This document shows positions 47,489 to 57,339 of a stretch of DNA of 64,000 bases, one piece after another; the stretch's first letter is position 1; every line of letters begins with the position of its first letter. This DNA comes from Stanieria sp. NIES-3757. Lineage in GTDB: Bacteria; Cyanobacteriota; Cyanobacteriia; Cyanobacteriales; Xenococcaceae. Location: NCBI GenBank assembly GCA_002355455.1, contig AP017375.1, forward strand, positions 3,224,001 to 3,288,000, read 5' to 3'. The translations under genes and the position numbers were made by a program. Below the pieces are notes generated by a model. That model worked only from the letters and a program-made list of their open reading frames with translations, was not told the origin of the DNA and made no database searches.

Positions 47489-47528
47489 GCTGAGATGTTG
47501 AATTAATCTCTTTAAAATCCATCTCAGC
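47489..47528 (-). terminator. Hairpin downstream of the DUF1995 gene
   Basis: GCTGAGATG and CATCTCAGC pair perfectly across a 22-base loop, 34 bases past the stop. The leftward strand continues CTCGACAATCTAATT, without a strong T-run, so terminator is likely but not certain. Confidence 0.5.
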
Positions 47529-47561
47529 TTGGCTATTATTTTCCCTTTCCTAACTTAATTT

Positions 47562-48305
47562 TTACTGACTTAAAGTTCTAAGAAACTTTTGCAGATTACC
47601 TAAAAAGCTAGGTTTTTGGCGTGAAGCAACCTCATTCTTACTTTCTTGATTAGGATTAGTTAATTTTATCAACAGACGCTCTAAATCTTCCCCCATCGGT
47701 TGATTAGCTAACTCCATCGCTAGTTGATATTCTTCCTCTTGTTCTAACCAAATCTGCCATTGAGAAGGATGACAACGTAAAATCGCAGCTTGTTCCAAAG
47801 GACGAAGATAATAGCAAGAGTAAAGACTTTTAATAAAACGTTCTCTCAATTGACGAGCAGTATAACCAATCCCTACAAAGGCAATATCTTCTAATTGGGG
47901 AATCAACAAAACTACTGGGCGATCCTCGGCAGCATGACACAATTTTTCTACTTTTTCCACTTCGATCGCAGCAGGAGCAACTACAATGAAGATCTGGTCT
48001 TGTTCGCTTACTTGTGTCTCTACAGCCGTAAAACGGCTACCCAAATCAGTCACCTGAAAAGGAACTTCTCCCCAATCTCTTTTGGCTAGGGCTGCTGCTC
48101 CCGAATCAGGAAACATTACTTTTAACCCCGAACCATATTCAGCGAAAATTGTCGCAAATTCTAGAGCTAATGCCTGAGCTTGAAGAGTAATTTCAGGAAT
48201 AATTAATTCTACTTGAACACGATTGTAACCATCAGCTAGAGCAGCTAAAGTGGCTTCTTTCGCTTGACTAACAGCTTCTTCTAAAGAGGTGGGAAACTTA
48301 TTCAT
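47562..48305 (-). CDS. DUF1995 family protein
   Basis: A 247-residue soluble protein of the DUF1995 family found in cyanobacteria and plastids, where plant members (LPA3-like) affect photosystem II assembly. Recognisable parts are FPTSLEEAVSQAKEATLAAL, NRVQVELIIPE, FPDSGAAALAKRDW, ERFIKSLYSCYYLRPLEQAA and LRCHPSQWQIW. The role here is inferred by homology only. Confidence 0.86.
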   Translation of the reverse strand: MNKFPTSLEEAVSQAKEATLAALADGYNRVQVELIIPEITLQAQALALEFATIFAEYGSGLKVMFPDSGAAALAKRDWGEVPFQVTDLGSRFTAVETQVSEQDQIFIVVAPAAIEVEKVEKLCHAAEDRPVVLLIPQLEDIAFVGIGYTARQLRERFIKSLYSCYYLRPLEQAAILRCHPSQWQIWLEQEEEYQLAMELANQPMGEDLERLLIKLTNPNQESKNEVASRQKPSFLGNLQKFLRTLSQ

Positions 48306-48587
48306 AGTTAAAAAGTTTGTTGATCTAAGTCATTTTTACTTTACTTGGTTATTAGTTATTAATTATTGGTCATTTGTTATTAGAAATTTTTAAACCATTT
48401 GTAAATTTAGAGCTTGGCTAGACTAATTGCTTTTGCTCCTCTGCTTTCGTCTTTCCTTTTAGCCCAAATATCCAGACTACATAACGAAATGATTTCAATT
48501 TTTGGTAAAATCTACTATAATAGTTTTGGTAAAATTAACTATAATTGAAAACTAAACTTAAATTTAAAGAAAGGATTTTTAACTACT

Positions 48588-49559
48588 GTGTTCGCAACTG
48601 CGTTATCCAAACCCGACTCTACCTTACATAATATTCCCAACGATTTATTTGCAGCGATTAATGAACTAAAACAAGAATTAAATGCTGTTATCTTAGCTCA
48701 CTACTATCAAGACCCAGATATTCAGGATATTGCAGATTATATCGGTGATTCCCTTGGTTTATCGCAACAAGCAGCTAATACTGATGCCGAAGTAATTGTA
48801 TTTGCTGGGGTACATTTTATGGCAGAGACAGCTAAAATTTTAAATCCCAATAAATTAGTTTTACTACCAGATTTAAATGCTGGTTGTTCCCTAGCAGATA
48901 GTTGTCCACCAAAAGAATTTAAAGCTTTTAAAGAAGCTCATCCAGGTCATCTAGTAGTTTCTTACATTAACTGTACTGCCGAAATTAAGGCAATGAGCGA
49001 TATCATCTGCACTAGTTCTAACGCAGTTAAAATAATCAAACAAATTCCCCAAGAACAACCAATTATCTTTGCTCCAGACCGAAATTTAGGTCGCTACGTC
49101 ATGGAACAAACAGGCAGAGATTTAGTTTTATGGCAAGGTAGCTGTATCGTTCACGAAACTTTTTCTGAAAAGAAAATTATTCAACTTAAACTAGAACATC
49201 CCCAAGCAGAAATAATTGCTCATCCTGAATGCGAACCACCAGTACTGCGTCATGCTAATTATATTGGTTCGACTACAGCTTTATTAAAATATTGTCAACT
49301 CAGTGAAAATCAAGAATTTATTGTTGCCACTGAACCAGGCATTATTCATCAAATGGAAAAAGCAGCCCCCCAGAAACGCTTTATTCCTGCACCAGCAATC
49401 AAGAACAATTGTGCTTGTAACGAATGTCCTCATATGCGCCTCAATACTCTAGAAAAGTTATATTTGGCAATGAAGAATAAAACGCCAGAAATTATTATTC
49501 CAGAGGATATTAGGCTAGCTGCGTTAAAACCAATTCAAACAATGCTGGAAATGTCTTAA
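48588..49559 (+). CDS. nadA: Quinolinate synthase A
   Basis: Condenses iminoaspartate with dihydroxyacetone phosphate to quinolinate for NAD. It carries a [4Fe-4S] cluster with Cys in [27 protein letters not shown] and [13 protein letters not shown] regions. [20 protein letters not shown] is the family N-terminus. It starts with GTG at 48588; AAAGGA lies about 13 bases upstream. Length 323 fits. Confidence 0.95.
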   Translation: MFATALSKPDSTLHNIPNDLFAAINELKQELNAVILAHYYQDPDIQDIADYIGDSLGLSQQAANTDAEVIVFAGVHFMAETAKILNPNKLVLLPDLNAGCSLADSCPPKEFKAFKEAHPGHLVVSYINCTAEIKAMSDIICTSSNAVKIIKQIPQEQPIIFAPDRNLGRYVMEQTGRDLVLWQGSCIVHETFSEKKIIQLKLEHPQAEIIAHPECEPPVLRHANYIGSTTALLKYCQLSENQEFIVATEPGIIHQMEKAAPQKRFIPAPAIKNNCACNECPHMRLNTLEKLYLAMKNKTPEIIIPEDIRLAALKPIQTMLEMS

Positions 49560-49713
49560 CAATTCGCCAAAATATTAATTTTTTCTATATTTAGTTGAGT
49601 TTTTGCTGTTCGATCTACGTAAATAGAATTTCAAGAGAAATTATTTAATTGTTGCTCCCTCTCTCAAATGCGAGGCACTTTACAACGTCTAAAATTGTAA
49701 AATAGTGTGAACA

Positions 49714-49929
49714 ATGAGCCAAACTCAAGAACTAAGATATAGGTTTTATCACGAATTAGAAACAATTTATCATCGCTTTTTTGATGAAATTGCTCGGGCA
49801 AACTTAGGAGATGGAGAGGCAGGAAGACTAACTCAAGCCGTGCTTCTCTCTCGCCAGGAAGGGTTAAAACAGCTTGTTTCTCCTGACGAAATGGCTGATT
49901 ATTTGGCAATTTATCCTGAAGATGCCTAA
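49714..49929 (+). CDS. Small hypothetical protein, 71 aa
   Basis: Not recognised. A compact helical protein (ELRYRFYHELETIYHRFFDE, then GRLTQAVLLSRQEGLKQLV and PDEMADYLAIYP). It ends three bases before the convergent rbsK stop. The amphipathic, charged composition supports a real gene. An overlapping frame on the other strand is less protein-like. Confidence 0.6.
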   Translation: MSQTQELRYRFYHELETIYHRFFDEIARANLGDGEAGRLTQAVLLSRQEGLKQLVSPDEMADYLAIYPEDA

Positions 49930-49931
49930 AA

Positions 49932-50864
49932 TTAATCGAAATAGGGAGATTGTTCGGCAAGCATTTTCATAAAAATATCTCGACTAGGAAGCGAAGGCTG
50001 CGCCCCTGGTTTAGTCACTGCTAAAGCACCTGCAATATTCCCCCACTGTACAGCTTCTTTTAAGGATTTACCCGAAGCTAAAGCAGCAGCTAATGCCCCA
50101 TTAAAAGCATCTCCAGCAGCAACGGTATCAACTACCCTAACAGGAACTGGTTTCACCCAATAATTTTCGTCTCCCGTACTGCAAAAAGCTCCTTGATTAC
50201 CAAGGGTAATTACTACATTTTTAGCTCCCATTTGATGTAAAAAAGTAGCTGCTTGTCTAGCGGTAGTTACGCCATCAACGGTAAACCCTACTAACTGACT
50301 AGCCTCTATTTCGTTGGGAGTAATTAAATCGACCAGAGAATACAATTCATTGGGTAAATTAGGCTGGGCTGGTGCAGGATCTAAAATTACCCAACAATCA
50401 CTCTTTTTAGCTGTTTGGGCTGCTGCTATGACAGTCGAGAGAGGAATTCCCAATTCTAATAAAGCTACTTTTGCTTGGGGTAGTAAAGCTTGAAATTGCC
50501 GTAATTCTGCTTCTCCGACTAGATTATTTGCCCCAGCAGCACAAGCGATGATATTATCACCTCTTTCTTCTACTACAATTGAAGCTACACCCGAATGAGT
50601 ATGGGGATTAATTACAACTCCTTCGGTGCCTACTCCCAGATTATGGAGGTTTTTGAGCAAAATTTGTCCGAATTCATCGTCACCGATTTGACCGATTAAA
50701 TGAGCCGGAATACCTAATTTGGCTACTGCCACTGCTTGATTAGCTGCCTTGCCTCCTCCCGCAGTGAAAAAACGATGCCCAATCACGGTTTCGCCCCTAC
50801 TTGGTAGTCGAGGAACTTCTACAACTAAATCAATATTAATACTGCCAAAGACAACAACTGTCAT
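49932..50864 (-). CDS. rbsK: Ribokinase
   Basis: A PfkB-family sugar kinase that phosphorylates ribose at O5. Both signatures are intact: GGGKAANQAVAVAKLG near residue 36 and VDTVAAGDAFNGALAAAL near 246 with the catalytic Asp. The FGSINIDLVVEVPRLPSRGE N-terminus is specific to ribokinases. It is monocistronic. Length 310 is normal. Confidence 0.94.
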   Translation of the reverse strand: MTVVVFGSINIDLVVEVPRLPSRGETVIGHRFFTAGGGKAANQAVAVAKLGIPAHLIGQIGDDEFGQILLKNLHNLGVGTEGVVINPHTHSGVASIVVEERGDNIIACAAGANNLVGEAELRQFQALLPQAKVALLELGIPLSTVIAAAQTAKKSDCWVILDPAPAQPNLPNELYSLVDLITPNEIEASQLVGFTVDGVTTARQAATFLHQMGAKNVVITLGNQGAFCSTGDENYWVKPVPVRVVDTVAAGDAFNGALAAALASGKSLKEAVQWGNIAGALAVTKPGAQPSLPSRDIFMKMLAEQSPYFD

Positions 50865-51192
50865 TCTGTTTTGAAATTTGAATTTTTAATGCAATTAACA
50901 GAGGTAAATGTTTTAGATTGACTATTCTTCTCGACAAGAAGTATGGTGAAATTTTACCCTGCTGTCAAGAGAATATTGTTTGATTAAGAAATCTTTTTTA
51001 ATTTGATAAATCATCTTTAAGAATGAGGTAAGAACATCTTGAAAAGTTGCATTTAAACATATTAGTTTGCTTGGATGAACTCTAATACTAATTAGCATTT
51101 CATTGGTTAAAAAAAAGTACTATATAAAATCAGAGGCACTCCTTAAGAATTAGGATGACTAGGAAGTCATCGCTGATGGGGTTGTATTATTT
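50865..51192. other. Divergent intergenic region with a leader hairpin
   Basis: GATGACT and AGTCATC (51154-51171) form a perfect stem around AGGA, 22 bases before the ATP-grasp gene. The start has no clear Shine-Dalgarno, so the exposed AGGA loop is curious but too far for a ribosome site. The rest is AT-rich promoter sequence. Confidence 0.4.
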
Positions 51193-52785
51193 ATGCAGAC
51201 TGTAAGCTATTTTACCTCCGAAAACCAACATAGATTCAGAGAACTACAAGCTCAATTGCGCGATCGCTATTTAAGCATCGATATCTTCGATCAAGATGAT
51301 TATGATATTTTAGTCGTTCCTTCTTATAGCATCGATCAGCAAGTTGGGCAAAAAGTCCCTGGTTTTCTACATTACGAAGAAAGATTATTATTTTCTTTAA
51401 TTCGGTTACGCAACCCTCATACCAGGGTAATTTATGTTACGGCAATGCCTTTGTATCCGATTATCATTGATTATTATCTTCAGTTATTACCAGGAATTCC
51501 ATTTTCTCATGCACGCGATCGCTTGTTACTCGCTAGTACTTATGACGCTTCACTGAAACCTTTAACTCAAAAAATTTTAGAACGACCTCGTTTAGTTGAA
51601 AGAATTCGTCGGGCTTTAAGACCAGATAAGTCTTATATGGTCTGTTTTAATTCTACCTATTTAGAACAAGAATTATCACTTCAACTGGGAATTCCTTTAC
51701 TAGCTGCTTCCCCAGAGTTACTTTATTGGGGTTCAAAAAGCGGTAGCAGAGAAATTTTTGCTGAGTGTAATATTCCGCATCCCGATGGCAGTCAGCAAGT
51801 AAATAATACTAAAGAATTATTAATTGCAGTAACAAAACTCTGGCAAAGACAGCCCCATCTACAACGAATGGTAATAAAACTTAATGAAGGCTTTTCTGGT
51901 GAAGGAAATGCTTTATTAAATTTACAGCCAATCAAAAATTATGCTCCTCATCTAGTCAGTGAATCTGAAACGATGGCAGTTGTAGAAAAGCATTTAGAAA
52001 ATTTAAGTTTTCAATCAGAGGGAGAAACCTGGGCAAATTTTTCGCGTCGAATTCCCGAATTAGGTGCAATTGTCGAAGCTTTTATAGAAGGAGAAGAAAA
52101 ACGTTCTCCCAGTGTACAAGGCTATATTAAACCATCAGGAGAAGTGGAGATTCTTTCCACCCACGATCAAATTTTAGGTGGTCCCGACGGTCAAATTTAC
52201 TTAGGTTGTTATTTTCCTGCCGACGAAGCTTATCGACTCGAATTACAAGAGTTAGGGCTATCAATTGGCAAAGCTTTAGCTGCTAAAGGTGCGATGGAAA
52301 GATATGGCGTAGATTTTATTGCTGTACATCATCAAGATACTAAAAAATGGGAGCTGCAAGCAATTGAAATTAATCTTCGTAAAGGTGGGACTACTCATCC
52401 TTTTATGACTTTAAAATTGCTTACTAATGGTTATTATGATTATTCAACAGGATTATTTTTAACGCAACAAAATCAACCCAAATATTATTTGGCTACTGAT
52501 AATTTACAAAAGCCTCAATATCGTGGATTATTACCTAACGATTTAATGGATATTATTGCCCAACATCGACTTCATTTTGATAGTAGTAATCGTACAGGTA
52601 GTGTGTTTCATTTGATGGGAGCTTTATCAGAATTTGGGAAATTAGGCTTAACTAGTATTGGTAATTCTTTAGCAGAAGCAGAAATGATTTATCGTCACGT
52701 TGAAGAAGTTTTAGACCAAGAAACTCAATCAATGCTTAATTCAGAAATTCAATTTCAACCTTCTACTTTGCCGATTAATTGGTAA
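51193..52785 (+). CDS. ATP-grasp protein, PGM1-like peptide ligase family
   Basis: A 530-residue protein similar to the ATP-grasp family related to the pheganomycin peptide ligase PGM1. After an alpha/beta N-terminal domain (residues 1-170), an ATP-grasp fold spans about 185-430. It includes MVIKLNEGFSGEGNALL (ATP Lys and Gly-rich loop), VEAFIEGEEKRSPSVQG, GVDFIAVHH and LQAIEINLRKGGTTHPFMTL with the metal Glu/Asn. It could join an amine to a carboxylate; the substrate is unknown and no partner biosynthetic genes are next to it. Confidence 0.82.
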   Translation: MQTVSYFTSENQHRFRELQAQLRDRYLSIDIFDQDDYDILVVPSYSIDQQVGQKVPGFLHYEERLLFSLIRLRNPHTRVIYVTAMPLYPIIIDYYLQLLPGIPFSHARDRLLLASTYDASLKPLTQKILERPRLVERIRRALRPDKSYMVCFNSTYLEQELSLQLGIPLLAASPELLYWGSKSGSREIFAECNIPHPDGSQQVNNTKELLIAVTKLWQRQPHLQRMVIKLNEGFSGEGNALLNLQPIKNYAPHLVSESETMAVVEKHLENLSFQSEGETWANFSRRIPELGAIVEAFIEGEEKRSPSVQGYIKPSGEVEILSTHDQILGGPDGQIYLGCYFPADEAYRLELQELGLSIGKALAAKGAMERYGVDFIAVHHQDTKKWELQAIEINLRKGGTTHPFMTLKLLTNGYYDYSTGLFLTQQNQPKYYLATDNLQKPQYRGLLPNDLMDIIAQHRLHFDSSNRTGSVFHLMGALSEFGKLGLTSIGNSLAEAEMIYRHVEEVLDQETQSMLNSEIQFQPSTLPINW

Positions 52786-52826
52786 TAGGGTTGAATATAA
52801 TCCATTGACAATTACAATTGTGGAGA

Positions 52827-54884
52827 TTATTGGGGATATTTTTGAGGACTGGCAAATAAATATCCTTGTCCATAATGACATTGTAGTTGTTGTAGTATAT
52901 TTACATGCTCTTCTGTTTCTATACCTTGGGCAATAACTTCTAGTTTAAGATTTTTGCAGAAAGCTAAAAGAGCACTTACAATTTCTAAGCTTTTAGAATC
53001 TCGATTCAGTTTCCCAATAAAAGAGCGATCAATTTTAATAAAATTGACTGGAAAATTATGCAAATAACTTAAAGAAGAATAACCAGTACCAAAGTCATCT
53101 AGATATATATTAATCCCTAAACTTTGTAATTTTGTTAGGACAGATATAGCCGATTCAGGATTTTGTTTAATTGCATTTTCGGTAATTTCTAATCCTAAGT
53201 TATGAGGTTTTAACCCAGTTTCTTCAAGAAAATTAATAATGTCTTCAATTAAATTGACCCGTAAAAATTGTTTACCAGAAAAGTTAACATTGATACTGAT
53301 AGATGAATTAAATTTACCTTGTTCTTGCCAAATTTTCATTTGATTACAGGCTTTTTGTAACACCCACCAATTGAGTGCCATAATTAATTGACTTTTCTCA
53401 GCTAAAGCAATAAATTCCGTAGGTAAAATTAACCCTCTTTGAGGATGTTCCCAGCGTAATAATGCTTCAAAACCAACAATTTGGCGTGTTGCTAAAGAGA
53501 CAATTGGCTGATAATAAACCAATAATTCATCTCGTTCAATAGCTCGTTGTAAATCGTTTTCAATTTGAGAAATAGTGATTATTTCTTCTCGGAGACTAGG
53601 CGCAAAAATTTCGTAACAGCCTCTACCTTTGGCTTTAGCACGATACATAGCAATGTCAGCATCGCGAATTAGTTCTTCAATGTTGTCATAACTAGTTGAA
53701 CTTAAAACAATTCCGATACTAGCACTAGTAGATATTTCGTGTTCTTTTAATTTCAATGGTTGATTTAATTCTTGTTGAATCCGTTGGGCAATTTTGATAA
53801 CTTCATTAGGATTAGATAAACTTTCTAGTAGAATAGCAAACTCATCTCCTCCTAAACGAGCAACTGTATCAAGAGGGCGTGTAGATTGTAAAAGTTTAGA
53901 GGCAACACCTATTAAAAGACGATCGCCTACCAAATGTCCTAGAGTATCGTTAATTACTTTAAAGTGATCGAGGTCTAAATATAAGACAGCAAATAAATAA
54001 TCAGGATTTTTTTTAACTCTTTCTACTGCATCGGTGATTCGTTCTCTAAACCAAGCGCGATTTGCCAAATTAGTTAGGTCGTCATAAAATGCTTGGCGAC
54101 GTAATTGTTGTACTGCTATTTTTTGCTGGGTAATATCTCGGAAAATACAGACTACACCAGTAATTTTTTCTTCGTATCGATCTTGCCTAATAGGCGCGAT
54201 CGCATCTTTAATTGGTATTTCTTGCCCATCTTTTCTAATTAAAATAGTTTCTTCTGGCAAGTAAACAGTATCACCAAGATTTAACACTTGTTCGATTAAA
54301 TTATTAATTTTACTGGAACTAGATTCATTAACAAGCTGAAATACTTCTGTGAATTGTTTACCAATTGCTTCATTAGATAACCAACCTGTTAATGTTTCCG
54401 CAGCAGGATTTATAAAGGTAATACAACCTTTATTGTCAGTGGTAATGACTCCATCTCCAATACTTTCCAGAACAGTTGATAGCCATTGCTGATGTTCTTT
54501 GAGTCGCTTTTCCGTTTGATGTTTGTATAAAGCAACTTCAATAGTGGTATTTAATTCTTTTTCTTGAAAAGGTTTGAGAATATAACCAAAAGGACAAGTT
54601 AATTTAGCTCTGGCTAAAGTTTTGGCATCTGCATGAGCAGTTAGATAAATCACAGGAATATCAAATTTTTCTACAATAGTTGCTGCTGCTGAAATGCCAT
54701 CCATCTCCCCAATGAGTCTAATATCCATTAAAATTAGATTGGGATTTAGTTCTGCTGCTTTTTGAATAGCTAGTTCGCCACAATCAGTAATTTCTGGTAC
54801 ATCATAACCTAGAGACTCAAGAATCATTTGTAAATCTTGAGCGACAATACTTTCGTCTTCGACTATCAAAATCGTGGTTGTCAT
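52827..54884 (-). CDS. Response regulator with REC-PAS-GGDEF-EAL domains
   Basis: A 685-residue c-di-GMP enzyme. The receiver (residues 1-120) has the phospho-acceptor Asp54 in LILMDIR and Lys104 in ILKPF. A PAS domain (about 135-255) is followed by GGDEF (345-349, intact RLGGDEFAILLES) with no inhibitory-site RxxD obvious. EAL is at 473 with FEALLRWEH, LEITENAI, LDDFGTGYSS and VIAQGIETE. Both domains may be active, so net output is undetermined. It lies 365 bases downstream of the ethylene-receptor-like kinase on the same strand, and is its most likely partner. Confidence 0.92.
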   Translation of the reverse strand: MTTTILIVEDESIVAQDLQMILESLGYDVPEITDCGELAIQKAAELNPNLILMDIRLIGEMDGISAAATIVEKFDIPVIYLTAHADAKTLARAKLTCPFGYILKPFQEKELNTTIEVALYKHQTEKRLKEHQQWLSTVLESIGDGVITTDNKGCITFINPAAETLTGWLSNEAIGKQFTEVFQLVNESSSSKINNLIEQVLNLGDTVYLPEETILIRKDGQEIPIKDAIAPIRQDRYEEKITGVVCIFRDITQQKIAVQQLRRQAFYDDLTNLANRAWFRERITDAVERVKKNPDYLFAVLYLDLDHFKVINDTLGHLVGDRLLIGVASKLLQSTRPLDTVARLGGDEFAILLESLSNPNEVIKIAQRIQQELNQPLKLKEHEISTSASIGIVLSSTSYDNIEELIRDADIAMYRAKAKGRGCYEIFAPSLREEIITISQIENDLQRAIERDELLVYYQPIVSLATRQIVGFEALLRWEHPQRGLILPTEFIALAEKSQLIMALNWWVLQKACNQMKIWQEQGKFNSSISINVNFSGKQFLRVNLIEDIINFLEETGLKPHNLGLEITENAIKQNPESAISVLTKLQSLGINIYLDDFGTGYSSLSYLHNFPVNFIKIDRSFIGKLNRDSKSLEIVSALLAFCKNLKLEVIAQGIETEEHVNILQQLQCHYGQGYLFASPQKYPQ

Positions 54885-55249
54885 TTTAATAAATAATGTT
54901 TTCCAGTTTTGAGTGAGATTAGATCTAAAAATGTTGAAAACAAATAGATTCGCCTAAGAACAAACGACTGTTCTAGTCAAACAAGTTACCTCAATCGCTC
55001 AAGTTTTCACAGACTTGAATTTAATTCATTGTCTCTGGTAAACCATTTACGCCAGTCGCCGACTGTATAGGATATATATTGTATTTTTTTTTAAAGCTTA
55101 TATTAGATTATAATTGTTCTTAATTAAATCAAATACAGCAGATATTCTGATTTTTTTATAAATTTTAAATTTTAGCTTCCCTCGAAAATCAAATTTTTGT
55201 ATAAGTTTAAAATATTAATTATTTACAATTTTTAACCTGTTGATGAGGT
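54885..55249. other. Spacer between kinase and response regulator genes
   Basis: About 365 AT-rich bases. No terminator hairpin with a T-run is evident on the leftward strand, so read-through from the kinase gene is possible. No small gene is seen. Confidence 0.4.
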
Positions 55250-57121
55250 TTACATTACTTGTTCCCAAGCTGCGCTATTATTTTTTATTCTAGTTAAAAT
55301 CATTGTAAATCTAGTTCCTATATCAGTATTTATTTCCATTTGACCTCGGAGTTGGTTAATTAAATTTTTCACCAATTTTAATCCTAAAGTTTTGCTTTTT
55401 TCTATTTTTAAATCATTAGGCAATCCTTTACCATTATCCTGAATACTTAAGATTAAGTTTCCTGCTCCATCTGCTGTAACTTTAATTAAAATTTCTCCTT
55501 TGTCTCCAGTATCAAACGCATATTTAAGAGCATTAGAAATTAATTCATTAATAATTAGTCCACAAGGAATTACTGTATCCAAATCTAAAAGAAAATTTTG
55601 TTTGATATCAATAATTAAATTGACTTTTTGACTTTCTAGTATATAACAACGAAATAAATTATTAGCAAGCGCGGGAATATATTCTGCTAAATTTATTTGA
55701 GAAATGTTTTCAGACTGATAAAGTTGCTCATGAACTAAAGAAATAGTCAGAATTCGATTTTGAATTTCTTTAAATTTATCAATAATGGTTGGTTCTTGTA
55801 CTAATCTAGATTGAAGATTAAGTAAACTACAAATTATTTGTAAATTATTTTTAACTCGATGATGAAGTTCTTTAATCAAAATTTCTTTTTGTTGAATCGC
55901 TCTTGTTTGTTTTCGTTCAGTAATATCTTCAGCTATATAAGAAAACCATAAATCCTCAAGGGATAATTCCTGAATCAAAGAAATAGTTACTGATAAATAA
56001 ATGAAATTTGTATCAGTTTGGTGAACGTATTCAAAACAATAAGAATTACCTGTTAATTCATTTTTTTGATAGGATTTAATCCACTCTCCCATAACTTGGG
56101 AAAAAATGACTATTTGGCTGGTTGATTGCTCATTGCCTGTTTCTGGAAGCAATTCAAAAAAATTGGCTGCGGTATTATTATAAGAAATGGGAACAATTTG
56201 CTCATCAACCAGTTTGACAATTCCCATCATCATCGAAGCATTATGATAAAAACTACGCAGAATTGATTCTCGTCTTTGTAAAGCTTCTGCGATTTTTTTT
56301 CGTTCATGAAGTACAGCTTGCTGCTCGGTAATATCTCGTCCGACAGATTGAAACTCAAGAAAATTACCTTGCTCGTCAAAAATCATTCGATTGATCCACT
56401 GTGTCCAACGTATTTCTCCATTAACTATCACCCGATTTTCAACTTTTCCAACAGGATTATCGTAGGTTAAGGAATTAAGAAGTTCGTCGATTTTGGGCTG
56501 ATCTTCAGGAAAAACAACTGGTTGATAACTTTTAGCAATCACATCTTCTTTTTTTTGTCCAAAATAACGACAATAAGCATCATTAACAAAGGTTAAAGTT
56601 CCATTGGATTTAAATCTAGATATTAATTCTGTTTGATCTTCAACAATCCTTCGATAGCGTTCTTCACTTTCTTGCAATGCTTTCTCTGTCTGTTGATGTT
56701 TAATTATTTCTTGTTCTAGCTGTTGATTGACAACTTCTAATTGAGCAGGACTAGGAAGAGCAAGAGCTTGAGGAATTAAAGGTATAATTTCGCAAGCAGT
56801 ATCAATAGAAACTATAGCAGTTATGGCTTTAATCAAACCCGATACCCAATAATTGGGATGCCAAAGCGTCCAAATTCCCATTACATGGGTAGTGCCACAG
56901 CAGATAATAAAAGCTGCGAATAGAACAAATATCCGAGGATAAGGTAAATCAGATCTTTTAAAAACAAAATATAAAAGAGCGATGGGAATCGAATAATATG
57001 CGATCGCAATTAATAAATCAGAGGTTATATGAAGCCCAACAAGATTAGATTTCCACAGATAACAATGTCCATGAGGAATAAACCTTGTCATTGCTAAAAT
57101 ATTTATGTAATTTTGTAGCAT
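55250..57121 (-). CDS. Ethylene-receptor-like histidine kinase
   Basis: A 623-residue sensor. Three transmembrane helices at the N-terminus match the plant ETR1/cyanobacterial SynEtr1 ethylene-binding domain. TSDLLIAIAYYSIP carries Asp35 and Tyr42, and FIICCGTTHVMGIWT carries Cys75 and His79, which align with the copper ligands Cys65 and His69 of ETR1. Two PAS domains follow (about 150-275 and 285-400; RDITEQQAVL, AEDITERKQ). Then a HisKA_2 kinase, KELHHRVKNNLQIICSLLNL with the phospho-His, and a HATPase (NELISNALKYAFD, IQDNGKGLP, LGLKLVKNL). There is no GAF domain. Ethylene binding is inferred from the conserved ligands. Confidence 0.93.
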   Translation of the reverse strand: MLQNYINILAMTRFIPHGHCYLWKSNLVGLHITSDLLIAIAYYSIPIALLYFVFKRSDLPYPRIFVLFAAFIICCGTTHVMGIWTLWHPNYWVSGLIKAITAIVSIDTACEIIPLIPQALALPSPAQLEVVNQQLEQEIIKHQQTEKALQESEERYRRIVEDQTELISRFKSNGTLTFVNDAYCRYFGQKKEDVIAKSYQPVVFPEDQPKIDELLNSLTYDNPVGKVENRVIVNGEIRWTQWINRMIFDEQGNFLEFQSVGRDITEQQAVLHERKKIAEALQRRESILRSFYHNASMMMGIVKLVDEQIVPISYNNTAANFFELLPETGNEQSTSQIVIFSQVMGEWIKSYQKNELTGNSYCFEYVHQTDTNFIYLSVTISLIQELSLEDLWFSYIAEDITERKQTRAIQQKEILIKELHHRVKNNLQIICSLLNLQSRLVQEPTIIDKFKEIQNRILTISLVHEQLYQSENISQINLAEYIPALANNLFRCYILESQKVNLIIDIKQNFLLDLDTVIPCGLIINELISNALKYAFDTGDKGEILIKVTADGAGNLILSIQDNGKGLPNDLKIEKSKTLGLKLVKNLINQLRGQMEINTDIGTRFTMILTRIKNNSAAWEQVM

Positions 57122-57339
57122 ACAATTGTGCCATTATAAATTAGCAAATTATTGAGGTTGCCTCAAAACAATTTTCTACCTTTTTTGGGAAATATATATC
57201 AAGCATTCATTTCTCCCAGTTAACAAACACAATGATTAACTTGCCAACTAAGCTGACAAAATCTTCAAACAATACAAGTTTTGTTGTAGCCTAATTTTTT
57301 AATTGATTCACAAAAAATTACAATAATCTAAAATTATTT

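Noticed and set aside
49664-49960. Leftward 98-codon frame over the 71-aa gene
   Set aside because: It overlaps both the small gene and the end of rbsK and has a less protein-like composition than the sense frame.
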